Source of the DNA: Microvirga alba
GTDB taxonomy: Bacteria > Pseudomonadota > Alphaproteobacteria > Rhizobiales > Beijerinckiaceae
Direction of reading: 5' to 3'
Assembly: GCF_015694465.1 (NCBI RefSeq)
Contig: NZ_JADQDO010000010.1
Coordinates: 109,850 to 173,849, forward strand
DNA: 64,000 bases
Shown here: positions 55,819-64,000 of the stretch, in pieces
Layout: every line of letters starts with the position of its first letter
Numbering within the stretch: position 1 is the first letter of the stretch
The notes under the pieces: generated by a model
What the model was told of the DNA's origin: nothing
The model's database searches: none
Seen by the model: only the letters and a program-made list of their open reading frames with translations
Program-made: the position numbers and the translations under genes

Positions 55819-56665
55819 ACTTTTCCGTTTCGACGAGGCCCTTCACGAAGAGCCGCTGCATGAACACCACCACGAGAACGGGCGGCACCATGGCGAGCAC
55901 CGCCGTCGTCATGGCGATCTGCCACTCGGTCAGCGCGTCCTGCGTCGTGATCATCTTCTTGATGCCGATGACGATGGTCTGCATCGAATCCTTCGTCGTG
56001 ATCAGAAGCGGCCAGAGATACTGGTTCCAGCCGTAGATGAACTGAATCACGAAGAGCGCCGCGATCGTCGTGATCGAGAGCGGGATCAGCGTGTCCTTGA
56101 AGAAGCGGAACGGGCCCGCGCCGTCGATCTTCGAGGCTTCCAGAAGCTCGTCCGGAATCGTCATGAAGAACTGGCGGAACAGCAGCGTGCCCGTCGCGGA
56201 GGCGATGAGCGGCAGGACGAGGCCGGTATAGGTGTCGAGCAGACCGAGATCGGCAACGATCTTGTAGGTCGGGTAGATACGCACTTCCACGGGGAGCATC
56301 AGCGTGATGAAGATGATCCAGAAGGCCGTTTTCCGGAACGGGAAGCTGAAATAGACCACCGCGAAAGCGGACAGGACCGAGATCAGAATCTTACCGATCG
56401 CGATGCCCATCGCCATGATGAAGGAGTTGAGCATCATGGTGCCGACAGGCTCGCGCGTCGAACGTGCCGAACCGATGAAGATCGTGCGGTGGTAGTTTTC
56501 CACCGCCTGGTTGCCGGGGAGCAACGGCATATTGCCGTTGATGATCGTCGCCGAGTCGAAGGTGGAAGCCAGGATCGCCAGATAGACGGGGAAGGCGACG
56601 ATGACGATGCCAACCGTCAGGACGAAATAGGCGAGGAGGTTTCTGTAGCGCCCGCTCTCAACCAT
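55817..56665 (-). CDS. ugpE: Glycerol-3-phosphate ABC transporter permease UgpE
   Basis: 282 residues, six helices, MalG-type. EAA loop visible as ELLEASKIDGAGPFRFFKDT, then LIPLS. The ATG overlaps the ugpA stop by one base (TGATG arrangement). Forms the membrane channel with UgpA. Confidence 0.93.
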   Translation of the reverse strand: MVESGRYRNLLAYFVLTVGIVIVAFPVYLAILASTFDSATIINGNMPLLPGNQAVENYHRTIFIGSARSTREPVGTMMLNSFIMAMGIAIGKILISVLSAFAVVYFSFPFRKTAFWIIFITLMLPVEVRIYPTYKIVADLGLLDTYTGLVLPLIASATGTLLFRQFFMTIPDELLEASKIDGAGPFRFFKDTLIPLSITTIAALFVIQFIYGWNQYLWPLLITTKDSMQTIVIGIKKMITTQDALTEWQIAMTTAVLAMVPPVLVVVFMQRLFVKGLVETEK

Positions 56666-57555
56666 CAGTATTGCACCTTACGCTCGACATAACGGAACTG
56701 GATGGCTGTGAGCGCGATCACGATGACCATCAGGATCACGGATTGCGCCGCAGAACCACCGAGATCGCCGCCGAGGCGACCATCCGCATAGACCTTGTAG
56801 ACGAGGGTCGTCGTCTGACCCGCCGGCCCGCCGCCGGTGATGGCGTCGATGATGCCGAACGTCTCGAAGAAGACGTAGACGATCGTCACGACGATCAGGA
56901 AGAACGTCGTCGGCGACAATAGCGGGAAGATGATCGTCCAGAAGCGGCGCACCGGGCCCGAGCCGTCGATGGCGGCCGCCTCGATGACGCTCTTCGGGAT
57001 CGCCTGCAGACCCGCGAGGAAGAACAGGAAGTTGTAGCTGATCTGCTTCCAGGTCGCCGAGAGAACCAAAAGGATCATCGCATGCTTGCCGTTGAGCATC
57101 GGGTTCCAATCGAGCCCGAGCGCCCGGATCGGACGGGCCAGCGTGCCGAGCGAGGGATGGAACATGAACATCCACAAAACGCCGGCGATGGCCGGAGCCA
57201 CCGCGTAGGGCCAGATCAGCAGCGTCTTGTAGGCATGACCTCCGCGCAGGCTCTTGTCGGCCTGCGTCGCCAGCAGCAGGGCACAGGCCAGGGACAGGAC
57301 CGCCACCGATGAGGAGAACACGACGGTCGTGACCATGGCCTTATAATATTCGGGCTGCTTGAACAGGAAACGGTAGTTCTCGAACCCGACGAACTCGCTG
57401 GAGAGCCCGAAGGCGTCTTCCATGAGGAAGGATTGCCAGACCGCCTGCGAAGCCGGCCAATAGAAGAAGATGAGCGTGATCGCGAGCTGCGGAAGAAGCA
57501 GCGCGTAGGGCAAGACCTTACCCGAGAAGAGGGCTCGTTTTTCCATTGCGTTCAA
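56665..57555 (-). CDS. ugpA: Glycerol-3-phosphate ABC transporter permease UgpA
   Basis: 296 residues, MalF-type permease. Conserved opening [20 protein letters not shown] and EAA loop [20 protein letters not shown]. Lies 118 bases downstream of ugpB with a strong stem-loop between. Confidence 0.93.
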   Translation of the reverse strand: MNAMEKRALFSGKVLPYALLLPQLAITLIFFYWPASQAVWQSFLMEDAFGLSSEFVGFENYRFLFKQPEYYKAMVTTVVFSSSVAVLSLACALLLATQADKSLRGGHAYKTLLIWPYAVAPAIAGVLWMFMFHPSLGTLARPIRALGLDWNPMLNGKHAMILLVLSATWKQISYNFLFFLAGLQAIPKSVIEAAAIDGSGPVRRFWTIIFPLLSPTTFFLIVVTIVYVFFETFGIIDAITGGGPAGQTTTLVYKVYADGRLGGDLGGSAAQSVILMVIVIALTAIQFRYVERKVQY

Positions 57556-57620
57556 GCCACCCGGCGATATGCGGCAGAGGCCGGGATCACCCGGTCTGCG
57601 AGGCTGTTTCTGATACGATA

Positions 57621-57650
57621 GTCCCGGGCAGCCTCATGGCTGCCCGGGAC
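57621..57650. other. Strong stem-loop between ugpB and ugpA
   Basis: GTCCCGGGCAGCC and its complement make a perfect 13-base stem with a 4-base loop, 23 bases after the ugpB stop. On the minus strand TATCGTATC follows, so it is not a canonical terminator. It probably protects ugpB mRNA or slows read-through. Confidence 0.75.
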
Positions 57651-57673
57651 CAAGGAAGGACCGAAGATCGGTC

Positions 57674-58984
57674 TTAGCGGGTAACGGTGCGCTCGAACTG
57701 GCGCAGGAGCTGGTCGCCGCGGGAAACCGCCGCGTCGAGCGCATCCTTGGCCGACTTCTGACCGGCAAGCGCAGCCTCGAGCTCTTCCGACCACACGTCA
57801 CGCATCTGAACCATGTTGCCGAGGCGCAGACCGCGGGAGTTCTCGGTCGGCTCCTTGTTGGTCAGCTCGATGAGCGGAACCTGGTTGGCCGGGTTCTTCT
57901 CATAGAAGCCCGAAGCCTTGGTCTTCTCGTAAGCGGCCTTGGTGATCGGGAGATAGCCCGATTCCTGGTGCAGCTTGGCCTGACGGTCGGTGTCCGACAG
58001 GAAGGTGAAGAACTTGGCGACGCCCTTGTACTCGTCAGCCTTCTTGCCGCCCATGACCCACAGCGAAGCGCCGCCGATGATGGAGTTCTGCGGAGCGCCG
58101 GCAACGTCCGGGTAGTACGGCATCGGAGCGGCCGCGTAGTCGAACTTCGCATTGGCCTTGACGTTACCCAGGAAGCCCGACGAGGTCAGCATGATGGCGC
58201 ATTCACCCGAGGTGAAGCGGCCTTCGCCCGTGTTGGTGCGGCCGGAATAGTCGTAGGTCTTGTCCTTCTGCAGATCCATCAGCGTCTGCAGATGCTTGAC
58301 GTGCAGCGGCGAGTTGAACTTCAGCTCGGTATCGAAGCCGTCGAGGCCGTTCGCCTTCGTCGACAGCGGTACGTTGTGCCAGGCGGAGAACTGCTCGATC
58401 ATCGCCCAGGTGGTCCACGCTGCGGTGAAACCGCAGGTCGAATGACCGGCCGCCTTCAACTTCTTGCCGGCATCGAACACTTCCGGCCAGGTCTTCGGAA
58501 TCTCGTTGACGCCGGCCTTCTTCAGCTCGTCCTTGTTGACCCACATGACCATCGAGGAGGAGTTGAAGGGGAACGAGAGCATTTCGCCCTTCGCGGTGGA
58601 ATAGTAACCGGTGATGGTCGGGAGATAGGCGTTCGGATCGAACTTCTCGCCGGTCTCCTTCATCAGCTCGTGAACGGGCTTGATCGCGCCCTTCGCGCCC
58701 ATCATGGTCGCGGTGCCGACTTCGAAGACCTGCAGGATGTGGGGAGCATTACCGGCGCGGAAGGCCGCGATGCCAGCGTTCATGGCGTCGGCGTAGGAGC
58801 CCTTGAAGGCCACGACGACCTTGTAATCCTTCTGCGAGGCGTTGAAATCCTCGGCGAGCTTGTTGACGACGTCGTTGTTGGCGCCGGTCATGGCGTGCCA
58901 CCAATGGATTTCCGTCTGCGCGAAAGCCGACGTGCTTGTCGCGAGGCCCAGCGCCAGCGCGGCGAGGAAGGGCTTGTTCATCAT
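57674..58984 (-). CDS. ugpB: sn-Glycerol-3-phosphate-binding protein UgpB
   Basis: 436 residues, SBP family 1. Signal peptide about residues 1-22 (ATSTSAFAQ). The mature start TEIHWWHAMTGANNDVVNKL is the UgpB hallmark; Trp and Ser residues of the binding site are in FNSSSMVMW and GFTAAWTTW. Binds glycerol-3-phosphate or glycerophosphodiesters. A triple Pho box lies 68 bases upstream, so expression should rise in phosphate starvation. Confidence 0.94.
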   Translation of the reverse strand: MMNKPFLAALALGLATSTSAFAQTEIHWWHAMTGANNDVVNKLAEDFNASQKDYKVVVAFKGSYADAMNAGIAAFRAGNAPHILQVFEVGTATMMGAKGAIKPVHELMKETGEKFDPNAYLPTITGYYSTAKGEMLSFPFNSSSMVMWVNKDELKKAGVNEIPKTWPEVFDAGKKLKAAGHSTCGFTAAWTTWAMIEQFSAWHNVPLSTKANGLDGFDTELKFNSPLHVKHLQTLMDLQKDKTYDYSGRTNTGEGRFTSGECAIMLTSSGFLGNVKANAKFDYAAAPMPYYPDVAGAPQNSIIGGASLWVMGGKKADEYKGVAKFFTFLSDTDRQAKLHQESGYLPITKAAYEKTKASGFYEKNPANQVPLIELTNKEPTENSRGLRLGNMVQMRDVWSEELEAALAGQKSAKDALDAAVSRGDQLLRQFERTVTR

Positions 58985-59051
58985 CTCAGTTCTCCCTTGT
59001 CATCCCATTCAGGGACGTTCTTGTCGTTCATCACCCCTGCGCGAAAGCCGG

Positions 59052-59080
59052 ATGACACTTGCATGACAACTTCATGACAA
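59052..59080 (-). promoter_or_regulatory. Pho box (three repeats) upstream of ugpB
   Basis: Read on the minus strand: TTGTCAT, four bases, TTGTCAT, four bases, GTGTCAT (59074-59080, 59063-59069, 59052-59058). The 11-base period and core match the PhoB box CTGTCAT-N4-CTGTCAT. Placement 68-96 bases before the start codon and the phosphate-related operon support PhoB control. Confidence 0.85.
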
Positions 59081-59194
59081 TCATAGCCGGCTTCAAAATG
59101 GAAGCCCTTTCATTGAGCAGGCTTAATACCTGGGGATGGAACAGGCGCCCGCGGCTCGTTGTTGGAGTGCGCTGACCCAACGGGAGGAAGCATC

Positions 59195-59704
59195 ATGGCG
59201 CGGATGGTTTTGGCGTTGTTCAGGGATCGCGGGCAGGCCCGGCAGGGCTTACAGGCCTTGTTGGAGATGGGGATCGCCAGGGACCGCATCATCGGCCTTG
59301 GAACGAAGGAAAGCCGAGAAATATCATCAATTTCGGGCTTTCGCGCGCTCTCGATCGACGATGATGCTCTCGCCGCCCTCCGCGCCATGGCGCCGCCCGA
59401 GGCGGAACTGCATCGTTTCGAGCAGGGGCTGCGAGAGGGCCTCACCCTCGTCGGCGCCCGCATCGACCAGGCGAAGATCCCTGAAGCGCTCCGGGTCCTC
59501 GCGATGTTCGATCCTGTGGATTTAGACCGCGAAAGCCGCGAATGGGCGAAGTCTGCAGGCCCCGCCGAGCCGTCGGCCGGTGCCGGAATCACCCTGGGCG
59601 CGGTCGAGGGCATTTCGAATACGGTCGCCCTCCCCGGGATGGAATCCCTGGTGGATTCCGCCGAGGAGGTCGAAACGAACGAGGGCGACTTCCGCGTCCG
59701 TTAA
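59195..59704 (+). CDS. Hypothetical protein, N-terminus like general stress (YflT-type) domain
   Basis: 169 residues; ATG at 59195 with GGGAGGAAG upstream. The opening MARMVLALFRDRGQARQGLQ, then ALLEMGIARDRI, recalls the alpha/beta domain of heat-induced stress proteins of the YflT kind, but I am not certain. The rest is acidic with no membrane segment. It converges on the FAD oxidase gene; both stops share TTAA at 59701-59704. Confidence 0.6.
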   Translation: MARMVLALFRDRGQARQGLQALLEMGIARDRIIGLGTKESREISSISGFRALSIDDDALAALRAMAPPEAELHRFEQGLREGLTLVGARIDQAKIPEALRVLAMFDPVDLDRESREWAKSAGPAEPSAGAGITLGAVEGISNTVALPGMESLVDSAEEVETNEGDFRVR

Positions 59705-60906
59705 ATGACGTTGCGCTCCAGGAGCGGACGGTTCGCCACCACCCGCTCGTATCCCAGCTCGGACAAATCGAGCGTCCGGTAGCCCCCGTGCACGATCAGC
59801 TCCGACAGGCCGCGCCCGACGGCGGGGGCCTGCTGCAGGCCATGGCCCGAGAAGCCGTTGCAGAGGTAAAAATTCCGCGCCTCGCCCGCCTGTCCGATGA
59901 TCGCATTGTGGTCGAGCAGGCACATGTCGTAGGGGCCCGCCCAGGCGCGACCGGGCTTGATGGCCTCGAAGGCGGGCACGCGGTGGGCAAGCGATGGCCA
60001 GATGAATTCCTCGAAGAAGGAGAAATCGATGTCCTGAGAGGCGGGATTGTCGTCATGCCAATCGGGATCGACATCCGCTTCGGGCGACGCGCCACAGATG
60101 AAGCCCTCGCCCTCCGGGCGGACATAGGCCCCCGAGACATCGATCAGAAGCGGGCAATTCTCGACCTTGTCCCGACACGTAAAAGTAAAGACGTATCGGC
60201 GCTTGGCCTGAACCGGAATGTGGAGCCCGGCCATGGCGGCCAGCGCCCGCCCCCCGGATCCGGCGCAATTGATGAGCGCGCCACAGGCGATGCGGGTGCC
60301 GTCCTTCAAGCGCACGGCGACGATCTGAGCCCCTTCCTTCTCGACCTCGGCCACCTCGCCCTTCACATATTCGGCGCCGAGCGAACGGGCCTTCTTGCGG
60401 AAGGCCTGCAGCAAGCCCCAGCCATCGAACCAGCCCTCGCCCGTGCGGCCCCAGGTGCCGCATTGCAGGTCCTCCACATTGAGCCAGGGGAAGCGCGCTT
60501 TCAGGGCCGCCGGGTCCATGAGCAGGATGTCCGCGCCCTCGGCTTCCTGCAGTGCCTGGTTCTCGACGAGAACCGCCGCACCGGCCTCCGTGGCGCAGTA
60601 GAGATAGCCGCCCTCTTTGAGGTCAATCGCGGGCTTGTCGCCATCGACAGCCAGATGCTCGCCGATGTTGCGCAGGAACTGGATGCCGTGGAGCGAGATG
60701 CGGATATTGACCGCGCTCGAATATTGCTGGCGGATCGAGGCCGCAGACAGAGCCGAGGCCGAGAGCTGGTAGGTCGGGTCCTTCTCGATGACGATGACGC
60801 GTCCCTTGAAGCCGGAATCGGCCAGCAGGTGGTAGGCGGTGGAGGAGCCCATGACGGCCCCGCCGACGATCACGACGTCGGCGCTTGCGGAGGCTGTGGA
60901 GGTCAT
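59701..60906 (-). CDS. FAD-dependent oxidoreductase (DAO family, FOXRED1-like)
   Basis: 401 residues. N-terminal FAD site ADVVIIGG-like VVIVGGAVMGSSTAYHLLAD; late segments VPAFEAIKPGRAWAGPYDMC and NGFSGHGLQQAPAVGRGLSE match the D-amino acid/sarcosine oxidase fold, closest in wording to FOXRED1-type proteins. Probable amine or amino acid oxidase. The ATG overlaps the stop of the Lrp gene (ATGA), so they are co-transcribed. Lysine genes across the divergent promoter suggest a role in amino acid breakdown. Confidence 0.88.
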   Translation of the reverse strand: MTSTASASADVVIVGGAVMGSSTAYHLLADSGFKGRVIVIEKDPTYQLSASALSAASIRQQYSSAVNIRISLHGIQFLRNIGEHLAVDGDKPAIDLKEGGYLYCATEAGAAVLVENQALQEAEGADILLMDPAALKARFPWLNVEDLQCGTWGRTGEGWFDGWGLLQAFRKKARSLGAEYVKGEVAEVEKEGAQIVAVRLKDGTRIACGALINCAGSGGRALAAMAGLHIPVQAKRRYVFTFTCRDKVENCPLLIDVSGAYVRPEGEGFICGASPEADVDPDWHDDNPASQDIDFSFFEEFIWPSLAHRVPAFEAIKPGRAWAGPYDMCLLDHNAIIGQAGEARNFYLCNGFSGHGLQQAPAVGRGLSELIVHGGYRTLDLSELGYERVVANRPLLERNVI

Positions 60907-61331
60907 CGTTCGAATTTCGTTGAGAGGATGATGGAGGACTGGGTGCGTTCGACTCCTTCGAGCGCACCGATACGATCGATGGCGGCATCGAGGGAGGGAA
61001 CGTCCTCAGCCTCTACCACCGCCAGGAGATCGAATACACCGGCAACCGAGTGGAGCGCGCGCAATTCCGGCATGCGTTGCAACGCCGCAGCCACCCCGGC
61101 CGACGCCTTCGGCGCGGCGACGATGGTGACGTGCGCGCGCACCATGCGGCGGCTGATCTCCTCGGCGAGCCGGGCCGTATAGCCGACGATGACGCCCCGC
61201 CGCTCCAGGCTCTCGACCCGAGCCTGGACCGTCGTCCGCGACAACTTCAGCCGACGCGCCGCCTCCGCATGGCCGATGCGGGCGTTCTCCCGCAACAGGG
61301 CAATCAAGGCACGATCCGTATCGTCAAGCAT
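60903..61331 (-). CDS. Lrp/AsnC family regulator
   Basis: 142 residues: N-terminal HTH (DDTDRALIALLRENARIGHA then LKLSRTTVQARVESLERRGV) and C-terminal RAM ligand-binding domain (RALHSVAGVFDLLAVVEAED). I use the ATG at 61331, the usual Lrp beginning; upstream in-frame codons look non-coding. Divergent from the lysine dehydrogenase gene and upstream of the oxidase, so probably a lysine-responsive local regulator. A palindrome lies in the shared promoter. Confidence 0.9.
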   Translation of the reverse strand: MLDDTDRALIALLRENARIGHAEAARRLKLSRTTVQARVESLERRGVIVGYTARLAEEISRRMVRAHVTIVAAPKASAGVAAALQRMPELRALHSVAGVFDLLAVVEAEDVPSLDAAIDRIGALEGVERTQSSIILSTKFER

Positions 61332-61349
61332 CACTATGACCAATTGTAA

Positions 61350-61362
61350 CGGCAATTTGCCG
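61350..61362. promoter_or_regulatory. Candidate Lrp operator
   Basis: CGGCAA-T-TTGCCG is a perfect 13-base palindrome, 19 bases upstream of the lrp start, in the 117-base divergent gap. Size and AT-rich centre fit Lrp/AsnC sites. Binding is inferred. Confidence 0.45.
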
Positions 61363-61448
61363 AAAAGTACTCGGCTTTCCGTCAACCTGTCTATGGCGTT
61401 CTGCAGGCCTTTATGACTTTTTTACACCATCATCCAGGGAGGCTTTTC

Positions 61449-62564
61449 ATGCATTCAATTCTCGTCATCGGCGCCGGCAAAATCGGCTCCACCATCGCCG
61501 ACATGCTCCATGAGACCGGCGACTATGCCGTCACGGTTGCGGACGCCTCCGCCGCGGCCCTCGCCACCGTCGCCAAGGACGGCATCAAGACGATTCAGCT
61601 CGATTTCAACGACGCCGTCGCGCTCCAGACCGCCCTCAAGGGCCACTATGCCGTGTTGAGCGCCGCGCCGTACCACCTGACCGCACACGTGGCGAAGGCC
61701 GCGCGTCTTGCCGGCGTGAACTATTTCGACCTCACTGAAGACGTGGCCACCACCCGCATGGTGAAGGAACTCGCCGAGGGTGCCTCGACCGCCTTCATCC
61801 CGCAATGCGGCCTCGCGCCCGGCTTCATCTCCATCGTCGCCCACGACATCGCCAGCCGTTTCGACAAGCTCGACACCGTGCGCCTGCGCGTCGGCGCGCT
61901 GCCGCAATATCCGTCGAACGCCCTGTCCTATAACCTCACCTGGAGCACGGACGGCGTCATCAACGAATATATCGAGCGCTGCGAGGCAGTCGTCGACGGC
62001 CGCTTGCGCGAAGTTCCGGCCATGGAGGAGCTCGAAGAGTTCTCCCTCGACGGCACGCGCTATGAAGCCTTCAACACCTCGGGCGGTCTCGGCACGCTTT
62101 GCGAAACCCTGGAAGGCAAGGTCCGTAGCCTCAACTACAAGACCATCCGCTATCCCGGCCATTGCAGCCTGATGCGGGTTCTGCTCAACGACCTGCAGCT
62201 ACGCAACCGCCGCGAAGTCCTGAAGGACATTCTCGAGCAGGCCGTGCCCGCCACCATGCAGGACATGGTCATCGTCTTCGTGACCGTGACCGGCGAGCGC
62301 GGCGGCCGTCACGTCCAGGAAACCTATGCTCGCAGCATCTACGGCCAGAAGGTCGCGGGCAAGCTGCGCACGGCGATCCAGGTCACCACCGCCGCCGGCA
62401 TCTGCGCCATGCTCGACCTTCTCGTTCAGGGCAAACTTGAGCAAAAGGGCTTCCGCCGTCAGGAAGAGATCGATCTCGATACCTTCCTCGCCAACCGCTT
62501 CGGCCGCGTCTATGCGGGCGAGCGCCTGGACAGCGACAAGATCAAGCTCGAAACCGCCGCTTGA
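61449..62564 (+). CDS. L-lysine 6-dehydrogenase / saccharopine dehydrogenase family
   Basis: 371 residues. NAD site SILVIGAGKIGSTIADML at the N-terminus; the block LPQYPSNALSYNLTWSTDGV followed by INEYIE and GGLGTLCETLEGKVRSLNYK are characteristic of Agrobacterium-type lysine 6-dehydrogenases, which oxidise lysine directly to aminoadipate semialdehyde. Saccharopine dehydrogenase is the other possibility, but no lysine-ketoglutarate reductase is present. The ATG at 61449 has GGGAGG seven bases upstream. The aldehyde dehydrogenase downstream would take the product. Confidence 0.9.
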   Translation: MHSILVIGAGKIGSTIADMLHETGDYAVTVADASAAALATVAKDGIKTIQLDFNDAVALQTALKGHYAVLSAAPYHLTAHVAKAARLAGVNYFDLTEDVATTRMVKELAEGASTAFIPQCGLAPGFISIVAHDIASRFDKLDTVRLRVGALPQYPSNALSYNLTWSTDGVINEYIERCEAVVDGRLREVPAMEELEEFSLDGTRYEAFNTSGGLGTLCETLEGKVRSLNYKTIRYPGHCSLMRVLLNDLQLRNRREVLKDILEQAVPATMQDMVIVFVTVTGERGGRHVQETYARSIYGQKVAGKLRTAIQVTTAAGICAMLDLLVQGKLEQKGFRRQEEIDLDTFLANRFGRVYAGERLDSDKIKLETAA

Positions 62565-62573
62565 GATCCAAGG

Positions 62574-62604
62574 ACCGGCTCCGCTCACGTGGCGGAGCCG
62601 GTTT
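62574..62604 (+). terminator. Hairpin after lysine dehydrogenase gene
   Basis: ACCGGCTCCGC and GCGGAGCCGGT form a perfect 11-base stem with a 7-base loop, 9 bases after the stop. Only a short T-run follows, so termination may be partial before the aldehyde dehydrogenase gene. Confidence 0.65.
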
Positions 62605-62623
62605 CATCGAATATTCCGAATCG

Positions 62624-62669
62624 GCATGATCCTATTCGCAAAAGCGGTTCTCGCTTTTGACGATCATGC
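62624..62669. repeat. Palindromic intergenic repeat, single-module copy D
   Basis: Outer arms GCATGATC (62624-62631) and GATCATGC (62662-62669) enclose an inner stem CAAAAGCG/CGCTTTTG around GTTCT. Fourth member of the GATC-palindrome family in this window. The 204-base gap 62565-62768 holds this and the preceding hairpin. Confidence 0.8.
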
Positions 62670-62768
62670 TTTACAAGACGGGCCGAAAGAGGCCGCTGTC
62701 GCCGCGCTTCACGCGAAGGCGGCGGGCCGGATGAGAGGCCCGAACGCATTCCCTACGGGAGAAACATC

Positions 62769-64000
62769 ATGTCAGCCCAACACGCCGTGCAGACCGCCGC
62801 CGCCTCCGTTGCCGACGAGGCGCGCGCCCTCCTCAAGCGCCTTGGCGTTCCGGACAGCGCGTTTGCTCCGGGCGGCCGTCCGGCCACGTCGCCGATCACC
62901 GGCGAGGTCATCGTCCATGTCCGCGAGCACTCGCCCGAAGAGGCCAAGGCCGCCATCACCCGTGCGCATGAGGCGTTCAAGGCCTGGCGCAAGCTGCCGG
63001 CGCCGAAGCGTGGCGAGTTCGTGCGTCTTCTCGGCGAGGAGCTGCGCGCCGCCAAGGACGATCTCGGCCGTCTCGTGACGCTGGAGGCCGGCAAGGTCAC
63101 CTCCGAGGGCCTCGGCGAGGTCCAGGAAATGATCGACATCTGCGACTTCGCGGTCGGCCTGTCGCGCCAGCTCTACGGCCTGACCATCGCCACCGAGCGC
63201 GCCGACCATCGCATGATGGAAACCTGGCATCCGGTCGGCGTCTGCGGCGTCATCTCCGCCTTCAACTTCCCCGTGGCGGTGTGGTCGTGGAACGCCGCGC
63301 TCGCCCTCGTCTGCGGCGATTCCGTGGTGTGGAAGCCCTCCGAGAAGACCCTTCTGACCGCGCTCGGCACGCACGCCATCGCCATGCGCGCGGCCAAGCG
63401 CTTCGGCGGCGTGCCCGACGGCCTGCTCGAACTCATCCTCGGCGGCCGCGAGGTCGGCGAGATCCTGGTCGAGGATCACCGCGTGCCGGTTCTCTCCGCC
63501 ACCGGCTCGACCGCCATGGGACGTCAGGTCGGCCCCAAGCTCGCGGCGCGTTTCGCCCGCGCGATCCTCGAACTCGGCGGCAACAACGCCGCCATCGTGA
63601 CCCCCTCGGCGGATCTCGACCTGGCGCTTCGCGGCATCGCGTTTGCGGCCATGGGCACGGCCGGTCAACGCTGCACCACGCTGCGCCGTCTCTTCGTGCA
63701 CGACAGCGTCTATGACACGCTCGTGCCGCGCCTGAAGAAGGTCTATGGCAGCGTGAAGATCGGCGATCCCCGCGCGGACGGAACGCTCGTCGGCCCGCTG
63801 ATCGACAAGGCGGCGTTCGACGGCATGGAGCGCGCGCTCGACGAAGCCCGTGCGGCGGGCGGCATTGTTCACGGCGGCGGCCGCTACACGGACGGCGCTT
63901 GCGCCCAGGGCTACTACGCGAAACCCGCCATGGTCGAAATGCCGGAGCAGACCGGCCCCGTCCTGCGCGAGACCTTCGCGCCGATCCTCTACGTGATGCG
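62769..64000 (+). CDS. Alpha-aminoadipate semialdehyde dehydrogenase (ALDH7/AmaB type), 3' end cut by window
   Basis: NAD-dependent oxidation of aminoadipate semialdehyde to alpha-aminoadipate in lysine breakdown. From the ATG at 62769 (GGAG upstream) 410 codons are visible without a stop; family members are about 500 residues. Catalytic Cys302 lies in GQRCTTLRR and Glu268 in ELGGNNA; the antiquitin marks GVISAFNFPVAVWSWN and ELGGNN are present. Follows the lysine dehydrogenase gene, making a two-step lysine module. Confidence 0.93.
   Translation, partial: MSAQHAVQTAAASVADEARALLKRLGVPDSAFAPGGRPATSPITGEVIVHVREHSPEEAKAAITRAHEAFKAWRKLPAPKRGEFVRLLGEELRAAKDDLGRLVTLEAGKVTSEGLGEVQEMIDICDFAVGLSRQLYGLTIATERADHRMMETWHPVGVCGVISAFNFPVAVWSWNAALALVCGDSVVWKPSEKTLLTALGTHAIAMRAAKRFGGVPDGLLELILGGREVGEILVEDHRVPVLSATGSTAMGRQVGPKLAARFARAILELGGNNAAIVTPSADLDLALRGIAFAAMGTAGQRCTTLRRLFVHDSVYDTLVPRLKKVYGSVKIGDPRADGTLVGPLIDKAAFDGMERALDEARAAGGIVHGGGRYTDGACAQGYYAKPAMVEMPEQTGPVLRETFAPILYVM

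Overview
The window is GC-rich, gene-dense bacterial DNA with short intergenic gaps and many ATGA or GTGA stop/start overlaps. Gene content points to an alphaproteobacterium of the order Hyphomicrobiales (Rhizobiales): a bcsN-type cellulose operon, a lysine 6-dehydrogenase of the Agrobacterium type, a thioredoxin-reductase-like ferredoxin-NADP reductase, a rhizobial-looking trp leader peptide and dispersed GATC-containing palindromic repeats. I cannot name the genus. No rRNA, tRNA, CRISPR array, transposase or prophage gene was seen, so this looks like ordinary chromosome or chromid.

Layout. 1-4400: RND efflux pump (permease cut by the window edge, plus adaptor) divergent from a TetR repressor with a clear operator between them. 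4413-7840: CoA transferase and glutaryl-CoA dehydrogenase divergent from a LysR regulator. 7847-9031: Bcr/CflA exporter. 9389-15244: ABC importer annotated by homology as ferric-type but lacking the ferric-ligand tyrosine pair, with a PP2C-like phosphatase and an RpiR sugar-phosphate-type regulator. 15277-16510: an auxiliary type-II tryptophanyl-tRNA synthetase behind a Trp-Trp leader peptide and competing stem-loops. 16525-20227: SDR enzyme divergent from an enolase-superfamily/NTF2-RidA fusion/creatininase operon of unknown substrate. 20446-29598: cellulose operon bcsN-A-B-Z-K. 30070-35649: dipeptide-type importer dppABCDF. 35665-42949: AI-2E-family membrane protein with an extra C-terminal domain, a dienelactone hydrolase-like protein, M3 peptidase, aldose epimerase and SMP-30 lactonase. 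43002-51791: amidase, LivJ/fused LivHM/LivG/LivF importer, ferredoxin with its reductase, and an M20 carbamoyl/ureide amidohydrolase. 52398-54473: a small repeat-containing secreted protein and an orphan histidine ammonia-lyase. 54624-58984: ugpBAEC glycerol-3-phosphate importer behind a three-repeat Pho box. 59195-64000: small unknown protein, FOXRED1-like oxidase with an Lrp regulator, then lysine 6-dehydrogenase and aminoadipate semialdehyde dehydrogenase (cut by the edge).

How it fits together. The right end converts lysine to alpha-aminoadipate, and the left end handles glutarate and glutaryl-CoA, the lower part of the same catabolic route. Importers for peptides, amides, glycerol phosphate and an organophosphate-like solute sit beside peptidases and hydrolases that would process such nutrients, giving a scavenging soil or plant-associated profile together with cellulose formation.

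Most notable observations: (1) the tryptophan leader and Shine-Dalgarno-sequestering stems before the auxiliary trpS; (2) an NTF2-like/RidA fusion in an uncharacterised catabolic operon; (3) a composite palindromic repeat family, two copies of which are inverted 43 kb apart; (4) a secreted protein built of two equal C-x21-C units; (5) strong stem-loops placed just after binding-protein genes in two ABC operons.
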